Notes: generated by a model from the letters alone, not told the origin. Shown: positions 30,252 through 39,710, counted from the stretch's first letter. The stretch: DNA of 64,000 nucleotides from CAMCXE01 sp046347475 (GCA_046347475.1 JAXMGD010000002.1:496001-560000); one strand, 5' to 3'. Program-made: numbers and translations.

Positions 30252-32876
30252 ATGACTTTTGTTTCCTCCCTGCCCTCACCCAGATATGCCTTTGCCCGCC
30301 GCATGTTATCAACTGCTGTGCTCACGGGCCTTGGCGTACTGGTGAGCAATACCCAGGTGTTGGCCAAGGCGCCGCCCCATGAAATTGCCAGCGCCGACAA
30401 AACAGTGCCGGTGTTGTTGCCCGCCGAGTGGAACCGGGTTGTTAACCCTGTGCCTGCCAACCCAGCCCTAGAAGCCAAAATTAACGAGATTCTGACCAAA
30501 CTCAGCCTGGAGCAAAAAGTCGGGCAGATGATTCAGCCGCACATAGGTGCGGTAACCCCCGAGGAAGTCAAAGCCTACAACATAGGCTCAATTCTCAACG
30601 GCGGCGGCCAGAACCCCAACGATAACCCCAACTCCACCGCCCAAGACTGGGTGCAACTGGCCGAGCGGTTTTACCAGGCATCTATGTCCAGTGAAAACGG
30701 CCGCACGCCCATTCCGGTGATCTGGGGTATAGATGCCGTGCACGGCCACAACAATCTGATCGGCGCCACTTTATTCCCCCACAACATAGCCCTGGGCGCT
30801 ACCCGCAACCCGGCCTTAGTTAAATCCTTAGCGGCGCTTACCGCAGCCGAAGTTTATGCCACCGGCCAGGACTGGGATTTTGCCCCCACGCTCGCAGTAG
30901 CCCAAGACGACCGCTGGGGCCGCACCTATGAGAGTTTTTCAGAAGACCCCAGCCTAGTTGCCCAGCTGGGCGGCAAATTTGTGGAAGGCTTGCAGGGTAC
31001 GGCGGGCACCAAAGAATTTTTAGCGGCGAAAAAAGTCCTCGCCACGGCAAAACATTTTATCGGCGATGGCGGCACCCAATACGGCGATGACCAGGGTTAT
31101 ACCCAAGGCGAGGAGCAGGCGCTGCTGCGCACTCATTTACCCGGTTATATCGCCGCCTTAAACGCCGGTGTGCAAACCGTGATGGCCAGCTACAGCAGCT
31201 GGAACGGCGTTCACTCCCACGCCAATGCCCGCCTGATGAACCAACTGCTCAAGGGCCAGCTGGGCTTTGATGGTTTGATTGTCAGCGATTGGCAGGCAAT
31301 CAGCCATGTGCCCGGCTGCGCCTTGGATAACTGCCCTGAAGCGGTCAACGCCGGGGTAGATTTATTTATGATTCCCAATGCGCCCGAGTGGAAAAACTTC
31401 CACGCTAATGTGGTGGCCCAGGTGAAAGCGGGCGTTATCAGCCAGGCGCGCATCGACGATGCGGTGCGGCGCATCCTGCGTGTGAAACTGCGCCAGGGCC
31501 TCTTCAGCGCTCCCAGCCCCTTGCAGCGCGCCGCCGCAACCGCAGGCGTCATAGGCTCTAAAGAGCACCGCGCCCTCGCCCGCCAAGCGGTGCGTGAATC
31601 ATTGGTACTGCTGAAAAACACCCAGGGTGTATTGCCGATCAAGCCCAAATCCAAGGTGTTAGTAGCAGGCCTTGGCGGCAATACCCTTGTTCACCAAACC
31701 GGTGGCTGGAGCGTTACCTGGCAGGGTAAGGATGTGCCCAACGATAAATTCCCCGGCGCCACCAGTATTTTCGCGGGCCTCGCCGATGCGCTTAAAGCCG
31801 TCGGCGGTGAAGCCCAGTACAGCGAACAGGGCACATTTACTAGCAAGCCTGATCTGGCGGTGGTAGTCCTCAGTGAGGAACCCTACGCCGAGATCCAAGG
31901 CGATATTCAAAACCTTGCCACATTGGAACTCGATGGCACGCACAAGAGCGGCCTTAAGCTGATTCAAGCGTTTAAATCCCAGGGTATTCCTGTAGTGGCC
32001 GTGCTGCTCAGTGGCCGCCCCCTGTGGGTGAACAAAGAGCTTAACCTCGCCGATGCCTTTGTGGCCGCCTGGCAACCCGGCACCGAAGGCGCAGGTGTGG
32101 CCGATGTGTTAGTGGCGAAAATCGATGGCACCCCCAATGCGGACTTTAATGGCCGCCTAAGCTTCAGCTGGCCCGCCACCCCCTGCCAAACGCCGCTAAA
32201 TAAAACCGACGCCGATTACAAACCGCTGTTCGCCTTCGACTATGGCCTGCGCTACAGCAGCAGCCTTACGCCCTGGCAGCCCTTGAGTGAATCCACCAGC
32301 GAATACGCCTATGGCTGCCGCCTGAAGAACCAGCTGCCGGCCGCTAAGCGCATGGAATTTACAGCCAAAGATGGCTGGGACTGGAAACTAGAACTGCCCA
32401 GCTTCCAGGGCAGCTGGCTGGGCGAAGGCGCGAACCTCGGCGCCTTAACGGTTAAACCCATCAAAGATGGCGTGTCGGCGAGCTGGGATGGCAAGGGCGA
32501 AGCGCGGGTAATGCTGCGCAATAAAAACACGCCTCGCCACGATATGCTGGCGGCACTGGCCAATCAGGGCGTGCTGGCCGTGGACGTAAAACTGCTCAGC
32601 CCCGTGAGTGCAGGGCCGGGCATAGACGTCAAAATTTGGAGCAGCCCTTTAACCTCTGGCACGGTGGATGTGAGCAAACTCTTAGCCGCCTGGCCACAGG
32701 GCAAAACCCAAACCCTGAGCATCGACCTCGCCTGCTTTGCCAAAAGTTTTACCGACTTTAGCAAAGTGGACGGCCCCATCGCCCTGCAGGCCAAGCGCGC
32801 CCTAGCGGTTGAGCTGAGCAATGTGCGTTACGAGCCAGGCCAGGCGAAAACCGCCAGCATCAGCTGCAGCCAATAG
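30252..32876 (+). CDS. Exported GH3 beta-glucosidase / exo-beta-glucanase
   Basis: This is a glycoside hydrolase family 3 enzyme predicted to release glucose from beta-1,3/1,4-linked glucans or oligosaccharides in the periplasm or outside. The 874-residue product has a signal peptide (about 1-39). The GH3 N-terminal barrel contains KVGQMIQPHIG, WGIDAVHGHNN, ATAKHFIGDGGT and the nucleophile Asp346 in GLIVSDWQA. The GH3 C-terminal domain follows (RQAVRESLVLLKN, VLLSGRPLWVNKEL). The last ~170 residues form an extra beta-rich domain like that of marine ExoP-type enzymes. The gene is monocistronic and fits a plant-polysaccharide-degrading lifestyle. Confidence 0.92.
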   Translation: MTFVSSLPSPRYAFARRMLSTAVLTGLGVLVSNTQVLAKAPPHEIASADKTVPVLLPAEWNRVVNPVPANPALEAKINEILTKLSLEQKVGQMIQPHIGAVTPEEVKAYNIGSILNGGGQNPNDNPNSTAQDWVQLAERFYQASMSSENGRTPIPVIWGIDAVHGHNNLIGATLFPHNIALGATRNPALVKSLAALTAAEVYATGQDWDFAPTLAVAQDDRWGRTYESFSEDPSLVAQLGGKFVEGLQGTAGTKEFLAAKKVLATAKHFIGDGGTQYGDDQGYTQGEEQALLRTHLPGYIAALNAGVQTVMASYSSWNGVHSHANARLMNQLLKGQLGFDGLIVSDWQAISHVPGCALDNCPEAVNAGVDLFMIPNAPEWKNFHANVVAQVKAGVISQARIDDAVRRILRVKLRQGLFSAPSPLQRAAATAGVIGSKEHRALARQAVRESLVLLKNTQGVLPIKPKSKVLVAGLGGNTLVHQTGGWSVTWQGKDVPNDKFPGATSIFAGLADALKAVGGEAQYSEQGTFTSKPDLAVVVLSEEPYAEIQGDIQNLATLELDGTHKSGLKLIQAFKSQGIPVVAVLLSGRPLWVNKELNLADAFVAAWQPGTEGAGVADVLVAKIDGTPNADFNGRLSFSWPATPCQTPLNKTDADYKPLFAFDYGLRYSSSLTPWQPLSESTSEYAYGCRLKNQLPAAKRMEFTAKDGWDWKLELPSFQGSWLGEGANLGALTVKPIKDGVSASWDGKGEARVMLRNKNTPRHDMLAALANQGVLAVDVKLLSPVSAGPGIDVKIWSSPLTSGTVDVSKLLAAWPQGKTQTLSIDLACFAKSFTDFSKVDGPIALQAKRALAVELSNVRYEPGQAKTASISCSQ

Positions 32877-32924
32877 CCATCCGGCGGGGGCACCCACAAG
32901 GCGCCCCCTACAGGAATTTTTGGC

Positions 32925-33031
32925 GTAGCCCGGATGAAGCGCAGCGCAATCCGGGTTGGACTGGGCTTGAATCCCGAAAACCCCGGATTGCGCTACGCTT
33001 CATCCGGGCTACGTCTCCTCATCCGGGCTAC
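32925..33031. repeat. REP-like inverted repeat (GTAGCCCGGATGAAGCG family)
   Basis: GTAGCCCGGATGAAGCGCAG at 32925 is matched by an inverted copy ending at about 33012, giving arms of about 31 bp around a short spacer; a third partial copy (CATCCGGGCTAC) follows at 33019. A GGGGGCACC/GGCGCCCCC hairpin precedes it near 32886-32909. From memory, this consensus is widespread in gammaproteobacterial intergenic DNA. No gene lies between 32877 and 33211. Confidence 0.85.
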
Positions 33032-33211
33032 CCCCCTAAATTGAGGGGCTGCAACCCCGTCAGGCCTTTCACTAACCGTCTAAACACTGTCATCTGCCCC
33101 ACCTAAAAACCCAGCGTTCAAGGCCCATCCGCGTGTGTTTTGGCGCACGCGAATTTGCCTTAGGCCGTGCTACACTCCCGCCTCAATGACCGCTAGGCAA
33201 AGGAGTCAGTA

Positions 33212-35257
33212 GTGACTGAAGACGACCGAACTCGGCTGGCAAGCAGCCGACCACGTGACGACCAAACCCGTGTTGCACCGCCCAGCGGTTCGTCTGCGGG
33301 CGCAGGTTCATCTACTGCTCCAAGCCAGGTTGCCCGCCCCATCAGCCAAGTACCCGCCCCAGCGCCCGTTGCACAAGGCAGTGGCGACTACACCGAATTC
33401 CACGCCAGCGCCAACGATTCCTCCGGTTTTGCCAAGGCCCGCGCCATAGCTCAAAGCACCCTGGCCTCCAACGGCACCCTGCTCAAAAAACGCTTTGTGT
33501 TGGAGGAAGTGCTCGGCAGTGGCGGCATGGGCACAGTGTATAAAACCCGCGATCTGCGCAAAGTCGAAGCGGAAGACCCCAACCCCTATATAGCCACTAA
33601 GGTGCTCAACCAGGATTTTAAACAGCACCCAGACGCCTTCGTTACCCTGCAGCAGGAGGCGGCCAAGTCCCACACCCTCGCCCACCCCAACATAGTCACG
33701 GTGCACGATTTCGACCGGGATGGCGACACCCTGTTTATGACCATGGAGCTGCTCGAAGGCGAGCCACTCGACAAACTCATCAAGGCCCACGCAGGCCGGG
33801 GCCTAGGCAAAGAGCGAGCGCTAAAACTGATTCAAGACATGGCGGCGGCGCTGGGCTATGCCCATCAACGCAACCTCATTCACTCGGATTTTAAACCCGG
33901 CAACGTATTCGTCGCCGCCGATGGCCGCGCTAAGGTGCTGGACTTTGGCATCGCCCGCGCAGCCTCGGTGGAGGCGCAAAAACACAGCTTTGATGCGGGC
34001 AGCCTCGGCGCCCTCACACCGGCCTATGCCACCTTAGAAATGCTGCGCGGAGAAGCGCCGAGTTACAGCGACGACGTGTACGCGCTGGCCTGTGTGGCCT
34101 ATGAAATGCTCGCAGGCCAACACCCCTACGAGCGGCGCTCGGCCCTGCAAGCCTTAGAAAAAGGCCTCAAACCCAAACGTATCGAGACCTTAAGCAACCG
34201 CCAGTGGCGGGCGTTAAACCACGCCCTGGCCTTACAACAGGCGCAGCGCACAGCAACGATCAACCAATTTATTGCCGAATTTATCCCCAACCGCACCGCC
34301 ACCTTGGTGAAAATCGTCGCAGCGGCTGCGGTGCTGTCGTTAGTGGGCGCAGGCTGGTTCGGCTACCAGCAGTATCAGGCCAAGGCCAAAATCAAACTCA
34401 CCATTGACGAAAAACTCGCTGAAGCACAAACCTGTTTCGCCGAAAGCCGCTTTGCCTGCGCGGTTGAGCAGGCCATGGTGGTGGTAAGCCTGGACGGCAA
34501 TAACACGGCTGCCGCCACCCTAATGAAAAACGCCCAGCTGGGCCTGCAAAAACAACAACAGGCAACCCGCGTCAGCCATTTGTTAAGCGAGGCCAACACC
34601 TGTTTAAACGAGAAAAACTACGCCTGCACGCAAGTAAAAGCGCGCGAAATTCTCGACCAAGCGCCAGCCAATACCGAGGCCCAAGCACTGCTTAGCAAGG
34701 CCGATGCGCTGATGAAAAGCGCTGAAATTGCGGGCCTCATAAGCCAAGCGGAAGCCTGTTTAGCGAAGAATGATTTAGGCTGCGCCGAAGTACTTAACGA
34801 ACAAGTCAGCTCCATCAACAGACAACACCCGGATGCCGTCGCCCTCGCGAGCAAAGTCATTGCCGCTAAAAACCAATCTCTGCAAGTGGTGCAAGCCACC
34901 GCGCAAAAAACGGCGGGCTTGGTTGCGGCGGGGCGCAGTTGTTTGGCGCAAAATAATTTCACCTGTGCGCTCAACCAGGCCAATGCCGCACTGGCCATCG
35001 ACAAATCCAACACCTTTGCTATCGAATTAAAACAACAGGCGCAAGCGGCGCAAAAACAACTTTTAGCCTCGCAAAATACAGTTGATAACCTGCTCGTTGA
35101 AGCGCAAAGTTGCCTGGATAAAAAGAATTACACCTGCGCCATTGCCAAAAGCGAAGCGGCCCTGGCAGTTATTCCTGGCAACTCCCAAGCCACAGGTATA
35201 CGCAACCGAGCCGTGGAAACCCAGCGCAAAATTAAAGCCGGATTTTCCATTCAATAA
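33212..35257 (+). CDS. Membrane Ser/Thr protein kinase with five periplasmic Cys-pair repeats
   Basis: The 681-residue product has a disordered N-terminus (1-90) and a Hanks-type kinase domain (about 95-350): glycine loop LGSGGMGTVYK, Lys130, catalytic loop HSDFKPGN with Asp226 and Asn231, and DFG at 244-246. The usual Arg before the catalytic Asp is Ser225, so it is a non-RD kinase. A transmembrane helix lies at about 356-375. The C-terminal part consists of five ~50-residue TPR-like helical repeats, each containing C-x7-C (CFAESRFAC, CLNEKNYAC, CLAKNDLGC, CLAQNNFTC, CLDKKNYTC). Topology places the repeats in the periplasm. GTG 33212 has AAGGAG upstream. The ligand is unknown. Confidence 0.88.
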   Translation: MTEDDRTRLASSRPRDDQTRVAPPSGSSAGAGSSTAPSQVARPISQVPAPAPVAQGSGDYTEFHASANDSSGFAKARAIAQSTLASNGTLLKKRFVLEEVLGSGGMGTVYKTRDLRKVEAEDPNPYIATKVLNQDFKQHPDAFVTLQQEAAKSHTLAHPNIVTVHDFDRDGDTLFMTMELLEGEPLDKLIKAHAGRGLGKERALKLIQDMAAALGYAHQRNLIHSDFKPGNVFVAADGRAKVLDFGIARAASVEAQKHSFDAGSLGALTPAYATLEMLRGEAPSYSDDVYALACVAYEMLAGQHPYERRSALQALEKGLKPKRIETLSNRQWRALNHALALQQAQRTATINQFIAEFIPNRTATLVKIVAAAAVLSLVGAGWFGYQQYQAKAKIKLTIDEKLAEAQTCFAESRFACAVEQAMVVVSLDGNNTAAATLMKNAQLGLQKQQQATRVSHLLSEANTCLNEKNYACTQVKAREILDQAPANTEAQALLSKADALMKSAEIAGLISQAEACLAKNDLGCAEVLNEQVSSINRQHPDAVALASKVIAAKNQSLQVVQATAQKTAGLVAAGRSCLAQNNFTCALNQANAALAIDKSNTFAIELKQQAQAAQKQLLASQNTVDNLLVEAQSCLDKKNYTCAIAKSEAALAVIPGNSQATGIRNRAVETQRKIKAGFSIQ

Positions 35258-35289
35258 CATTTTTTTAACCCCACTAAAGGAACCACTCT

Positions 35290-35976
35290 ATGAAAAAGCT
35301 TAGCCTTGCACTTGTACTCGCTTCAGTTACCGCCGTCTCCGCCCACGCGGGGCTTGGTCTTAACGACATTAAAAATTCCATTGATAAAAGCCATAAATGC
35401 GACCCCTCCGACCAGGGCTGCAAAAACAAAGAACATTTAAAAGCGGCCGCTAAAGTAGCTGCGGTTGCCGTAGCCGCCAAAATCATTGCCGATATGGTGG
35501 TGGAATACCAAACACAAAAAGTCTCCGACGAAAGTAAAGTCATCGCCGAATACAAAGAAAAATATAAAACCCTACCCCCCAAACCCGTCGCCTCCATGTA
35601 CACCACCCAAACCCTGCCGGGCAAAGTGGTAGAGCCGGGTAAAAAAGTCAAAATTCAATCTGAAATTGAAGTAGTGCCCGGCGCGCAACAAAAAGAAGCC
35701 TTAATTGAAGAGCGCATCAGCATCTTTGATAACGAAGATAACAGCAAAGAATTAAAAAACATGACCAAACAGGTCAACGCGCAAACCAAACGCGGCGGCC
35801 GCTATAAAAATGAATTTTCCTTCCAATTACCGGAAGGCTTACCCCAAGGCGTGTACCCAATTAAAACGGCTTTATTAATTGACGGCCAAGCCGCCAAAAC
35901 GGCCGATAACGATATTCAGCTGGTTTTGCAGGTAAATCCTGATGGTCAGATGCAGGTATTGGCGCAAGCGTTTTAA
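35290..35976 (+). CDS. Exported protein of unknown function next to the kinase
   Basis: The 228-residue product has a signal peptide (LSLALVLASVTAVSAHA) and a Cys pair near the start of the mature protein (HKCDPSDQGCKNK). An Ala/Val-rich helix (about 52-68) follows, then a charged region and a C-terminal beta-rich domain (VEPGKKVKIQSEIEV, YKNEFSFQLPEGLPQGVYPIK) that looks like an Ig-like periplasmic fold. It begins 32 bp after the kinase gene with AAAGGA as ribosome-binding site, so the two are probably one operon. A role with the kinase's periplasmic repeats is inference. Confidence 0.75.
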   Translation: MKKLSLALVLASVTAVSAHAGLGLNDIKNSIDKSHKCDPSDQGCKNKEHLKAAAKVAAVAVAAKIIADMVVEYQTQKVSDESKVIAEYKEKYKTLPPKPVASMYTTQTLPGKVVEPGKKVKIQSEIEVVPGAQQKEALIEERISIFDNEDNSKELKNMTKQVNAQTKRGGRYKNEFSFQLPEGLPQGVYPIKTALLIDGQAAKTADNDIQLVLQVNPDGQMQVLAQAF

Positions 35977-36006
35977 CCAGAGCGTGTTTATAATCCCCAG
36001 AGTTTC

Positions 36007-36031
36007 AAAGCGCCTTAGGGCGCTTTTTTTT
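36007..36031 (+). terminator. Terminator of kinase operon
   Basis: AAGCGCC-TTAG-GGCGCTT followed by a run of T, located 31 bp after the stop of the exported protein gene. Confidence 0.88.
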
Positions 36032-36064
36032 ACCTAAAAATTTTCAGCGCTGTCAGGCCACTCC

Positions 36065-37438
36065 ATGACTGAACCTACCGCCCTAGCCATCGAGCAAAAC
36101 GGCACACCAGCCCCTGTAAGCCTGTGGGTGGCCTTTCGCTTTTGGCTCAAGCTCGGCTTTATCAGCTTCGGCGGCCCGGCCGGGCAAATTGCCATCATGC
36201 ACCAGGAATTAGTTGAGCGGCGACGCTGGATCAGCGAGCGGCGTTTTTTACACGCCCTTAATTACTGCATGCTGCTACCCGGCCCGGAAGCCCAGCAACT
36301 GGCCACCTACATAGGCTGGCTGATGCACCGCAACATCGGCGGCATTCTGGCAGGCGCCCTATTTGTGCTGCCCTCATTGTTTATTTTGATCGGCTTGTCT
36401 TGGCTGTACATGGCCTATGGGGAAGTGACCTGGGTGGCCGGTGTGTTCTACGGTATTAAGCCCGCCGTAACCGCCATTGTGGCGCAGGCCGCCCACCGTA
36501 TCGGCGGCCGCGCCCTCACCAACAAACTACTGTGGGCCATAGCAGCAGCGGCCTTCGTGGCTATTTTCGCCTTTAATATTCCCTTCCCCCTGATAGTGCT
36601 GGCGGCGGGCATCCTAGGGTTTTGGGGCGGGCGCACAGCGCCTCAGTACTTTAGCGGGCGCAGCGGCCACGGCGCGGGCGGTAAATCCTACGGCCCCGCC
36701 CTTATCGACGACGACACCCCCTCCCCCGCCCACGCGCGCTTTAGCTGGCGTCAGTTGACCACCATAGCCGCAGTCGGCGCCCTCTTATGGCTATTGCCCA
36801 TGGGCCTATTGCTCGCCAGCCAGGGTTGGGGCGGCACGCTCACACAAATGGCCTGGTTTTTTACCAAAGCCGCCCTGCTGACCATCGGCGGCGCTTACGC
36901 AGTTTTGCCCTATGTATACCAGGGCGCCGTGGGCACCTATGGCTGGCTGACACCCACCCAAATGATCGACGGCTTGGCCCTGGGTGAAACCACACCGGGG
37001 CCATTGATCATGGTGGTGGCGTTTGTGGCCTTTGTGGGCGGCTTTGGCAAACTGGTATTCGGCCCAGAGGCAGCTTTTTTATCCGGCGCGGTGGCGGCTA
37101 TATTAGTGACTTGGTTTACTTTTTTACCATCTTTTATTTTTATTTTAGCCGGCGGGCCGCTGGTGGAATCCACCCACGGGGAACTTAAATTCACCGCACC
37201 ACTCACGGCTATCACCGCTGCGGTAGTGGGTGTCATTTTGAATTTGGCCTTATTTTTTGCCTACCATGTACTCTGGCCTCTGGGGTTTGCAGGCAGCATG
37301 GATTTGGCTTCGTTGCTAATTGCCGCTAGCGCAGCCTTAGCCTTGTTTAAATTTAAACGCAGCGTTATTCAGGTGTTAATTATCAGTGCGATTGCTGGCT
37401 TAGCGGTAAAATTATTTGCCATTCCTACTCTGATATAA
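36065..37438 (+). CDS. chrA: Chromate transporter, two-domain ChrA family
   Basis: The 457-residue membrane protein has the duplicated CHR architecture. The first domain contains FRFWLKLGFISFGGPAGQIA, HALNYCMLLPGPEAQQLATYIGW and GALFVLPS. The second contains FFTKAALLTIGGAYAVLPYV, DGLALGETTPGPLIMVVAFVAFV and WFTFLPSFIFILAGGP. Family members extrude chromate or transport related oxyanions; actual substrate here is not provable. The ATG at 36065 lies 34 bp after a terminator, so it begins a new transcript. Confidence 0.9.
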   Translation: MTEPTALAIEQNGTPAPVSLWVAFRFWLKLGFISFGGPAGQIAIMHQELVERRRWISERRFLHALNYCMLLPGPEAQQLATYIGWLMHRNIGGILAGALFVLPSLFILIGLSWLYMAYGEVTWVAGVFYGIKPAVTAIVAQAAHRIGGRALTNKLLWAIAAAAFVAIFAFNIPFPLIVLAAGILGFWGGRTAPQYFSGRSGHGAGGKSYGPALIDDDTPSPAHARFSWRQLTTIAAVGALLWLLPMGLLLASQGWGGTLTQMAWFFTKAALLTIGGAYAVLPYVYQGAVGTYGWLTPTQMIDGLALGETTPGPLIMVVAFVAFVGGFGKLVFGPEAAFLSGAVAAILVTWFTFLPSFIFILAGGPLVESTHGELKFTAPLTAITAAVVGVILNLALFFAYHVLWPLGFAGSMDLASLLIAASAALALFKFKRSVIQVLIISAIAGLAVKLFAIPTLI

Positions 37439-37460
37439 AAAATTACGTTCACCCTACTCT

Positions 37461-38567
37461 ATGCGAGCCATGCGCCAATACGCCTGTATTTTTTTACTCT
37501 GCTTAAGTGGTGTAAGTGCTTGCGATCGAGTATCCCAAACACCGCACAATACGCAGTCACCGATGCTTACGCTTCGCAACCAACTGATTATTCCCTGGCA
37601 TACTGAATTTGCACAGGCGAATACAACACTGGCCGCACGCATCGAGCGCTTTTGCCAAAACCCCGCCAACCCAGGTGAATATCAAGAGGCGCGCAGTGCC
37701 TGGCAGGCAAGCTTTATCGCCTGGCAGCGCATCAGTATTTTGCACTTTGGCCCCATCGAAGACGACAACCTACGTACTAGCCTGTATTTTTGGCCGGATC
37801 GTTTTAATTGGGTAGCAAAACATCTCAGCAACAGGCTCAACCAACGCGATGCCAACAGTAGCGAATTCAATACACCCGCGGCCCAATTGGGTTTGGCAGA
37901 AATAGAATATTTATTATTTGATACCCTTTACACCGACAATGCCGCCCTAGCCGGAGCGCCCTGCGATGTACTGCGTGCAGCCGGCAATCAACTCAACGCT
38001 CACGCCCAAGTATTATTAAATAAATGGCAAACAGGAGAAGATGGCGCCTGGCCAGCACAGGGCCTTACCATTGGATCAGAAGGAGAAACCCAAGCACTGC
38101 AGGCCATTGTGAGCAGCCTCATCACAAGCTTTGAGCGCATCGCACAGGAGGAATTAATCGCGCCGATTGATAACCTAACCCAACCAGAAGCCAAGTCGTT
38201 AATTAGCCAAGCCTGGCGCGCCAATCTGGGCAAATCAGCTCTATTAACCGAGCTTAAATCGGCCCATTCACTTATTCATGTAGGCTTGCAGCCACTGTTA
38301 AACACCCCCTCACAACAGGTGTTACAGCGCACATTAATAGAAGATTTAAATCAGCTGAGCGCAGAACTCACTGACACACCTGGGGAATTGGTATTTTTAA
38401 TCAATACTGAACGCGGCCGCGCACAATTGACACAAGCGGCAAAACACATACAAAAAATGCTTACAAATTTACATGCTATTTCGCAAACGCTGAAAGGTGA
38501 GGTCTCTCAAGCAATTCCTCAAAAAAAGTTAACTCAGCTACAGCCCCACAACACCAGCAAGCCATAA
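37461..38567 (+). CDS. Imelysin-like (M75) lipoprotein
   Basis: The 368-residue product has a lipoprotein signal (LLCLSGVSAC) and an imelysin-type helical body: an N-terminal ARSAWQASFIAWQRISILHFGP segment, YFWPDR, and the GLAEIEYLLFDTL segment in the position of the GxHxxE motif, where the family's His is Ala here. Imelysins are periplasmic or surface proteins linked to iron handling, with no proven peptidase activity. It starts 23 bp after chrA. Either the ATG at 37461 or at 37470 could be used. Confidence 0.75.
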   Translation: MRAMRQYACIFLLCLSGVSACDRVSQTPHNTQSPMLTLRNQLIIPWHTEFAQANTTLAARIERFCQNPANPGEYQEARSAWQASFIAWQRISILHFGPIEDDNLRTSLYFWPDRFNWVAKHLSNRLNQRDANSSEFNTPAAQLGLAEIEYLLFDTLYTDNAALAGAPCDVLRAAGNQLNAHAQVLLNKWQTGEDGAWPAQGLTIGSEGETQALQAIVSSLITSFERIAQEELIAPIDNLTQPEAKSLISQAWRANLGKSALLTELKSAHSLIHVGLQPLLNTPSQQVLQRTLIEDLNQLSAELTDTPGELVFLINTERGRAQLTQAAKHIQKMLTNLHAISQTLKGEVSQAIPQKKLTQLQPHNTSKP

Positions 38568-38741
38568 TCCCCTATAAATAAACCTGAATACCACTATCCC
38601 CAACAGTCAGTGCCGCCATAGAAAAGGGACGGTTATATTCAAAAAATGCCCCGCATAGAAGAGCCAGATTTTTCTTCACTTACGTGACACAGTCGTCATT
38701 GAAGGCCTTTTAACCACCACCATACTAATGCCACCGCCGCG

Positions 38742-38769
38742 CTTAGATCCCACGTTGCTGTGATCTAAG
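38742..38769. repeat. Inverted repeat CTTAGATC/GATCTAAG
   Basis: Eight-base perfect arms around a 12-bp spacer, about 90 bp upstream of the small Cys/His-rich protein gene. It could be an operator or a weak hairpin. The rest of the 290-bp gap (38568-38858) shows nothing else. Confidence 0.5.
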
Positions 38770-38858
38770 TTCAAGCTTGCGCATTTGGGCCTAAATTATT
38801 GGAACCCGCGTGAGTGTGCGGCAACCAATTCACTTCCTCACCCCCATTGGAGTTCAGC

Positions 38859-39215
38859 ATGTTACAAATTCTATTTGCCGCTTTGGTTAGCGTTTTCTTG
38901 GCCAGCAGTGTATTGGCCTGCCCCGGCGGCGACTGCCCAGATGGCAAGTGCCCGCTGTCGAAGAAACTAGATTTAGACCCTGAGCGCGCCGCCAAGCTAA
39001 ATGCCCTGGAAACTAAATTTAAACAGGATCGCGAGGCTATGCAGGCAGAGCATCACGCCAAATTGGCAGAAATTCTTACCCCTGAGGAGCTGGCTAAATT
39101 GGAAGCGGCTCACAGCCATCATGGCCACGACGGCCAACATGGCGCCATGGGTGATGAACCGAAAAAATGCGACGAAAAGGATAAAAAGCCCGCCGCTAAA
39201 AAATCCCCACTGTAA
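38859..39215 (+). CDS. Small exported Cys/His-rich protein, Spy/CpxP-like
   Basis: The 118-residue product has a signal peptide ending near LACPGGDC. A Cys cluster follows (CPGGDCPDGKCP), then a helical region with an LTPEELAKLEA segment resembling the LTxxQ repeats of Spy/CpxP periplasmic chaperones. A His-rich stretch (HSHHGHDGQH) and a Lys-rich tail end the protein. Metal binding is likely from composition, not demonstrated. The ATG at 38859 has GGAG upstream. Confidence 0.7.
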   Translation: MLQILFAALVSVFLASSVLACPGGDCPDGKCPLSKKLDLDPERAAKLNALETKFKQDREAMQAEHHAKLAEILTPEELAKLEAAHSHHGHDGQHGAMGDEPKKCDEKDKKPAAKKSPL

Positions 39216-39303
39216 GCCAACACGCCGCAGAAGCCCTGCGTGATAAGCTTAGGTGGCGGCGAGGTTGACAGCGCCGCCACCCCACCTCTACCTCAGGACC
39301 TGC

Positions 39304-39693
39304 ATGCTTAAGTTTTTCCTCATTTCACTGTCCATAGTGCTCGCCCTCGACTCGGCCGGTTGCAGCAGTCAACGAGCCTTCGACTCCCAAGGCTTGCAGT
39401 TTAAAACCCTCATTACGCCTGAACATATCAAGCGCTTTGAGCTGACCATTATTCCCAGGCCAGTACCTATAGACCCTCAATCCGACCGGCGCGGGCTGGA
39501 GTCTGGGCCATCGGAGCGGCAGCTAAAAGGCCTGTTAAAAGATGCATTGGCGAGCAACGGCTTTTGCAAACAGGGGTTTTTGCCCTTGGGGCGTTATGCG
39601 GGTGAGAGCCACTATCGGCTGCGCGGCGAGTGTAAGGATGCGGCCTCTGCGGAGGACCTAGCCAAGTTCCCCAACACTATTGAGCGCTGGTAG
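39304..39693 (+). CDS. Small lipoprotein of unknown function
   Basis: The 129-residue product has a signal peptide with a lipobox-like LDSAGC. The mature part contains two Cys (NGFCKQGF, RGECKDA) and no recognised domain. The ATG at 39304 follows CAGGAC; the longer frame from 39253 lacks a ribosome-binding site. It runs towards rnpB and ends at the shared terminator. Confidence 0.65.
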   Translation: MLKFFLISLSIVLALDSAGCSSQRAFDSQGLQFKTLITPEHIKRFELTIIPRPVPIDPQSDRRGLESGPSERQLKGLLKDALASNGFCKQGFLPLGRYAGESHYRLRGECKDAASAEDLAKFPNTIERW

Positions 39694-39710
39694 AGAAAAA
39701 CAGATAAGAA

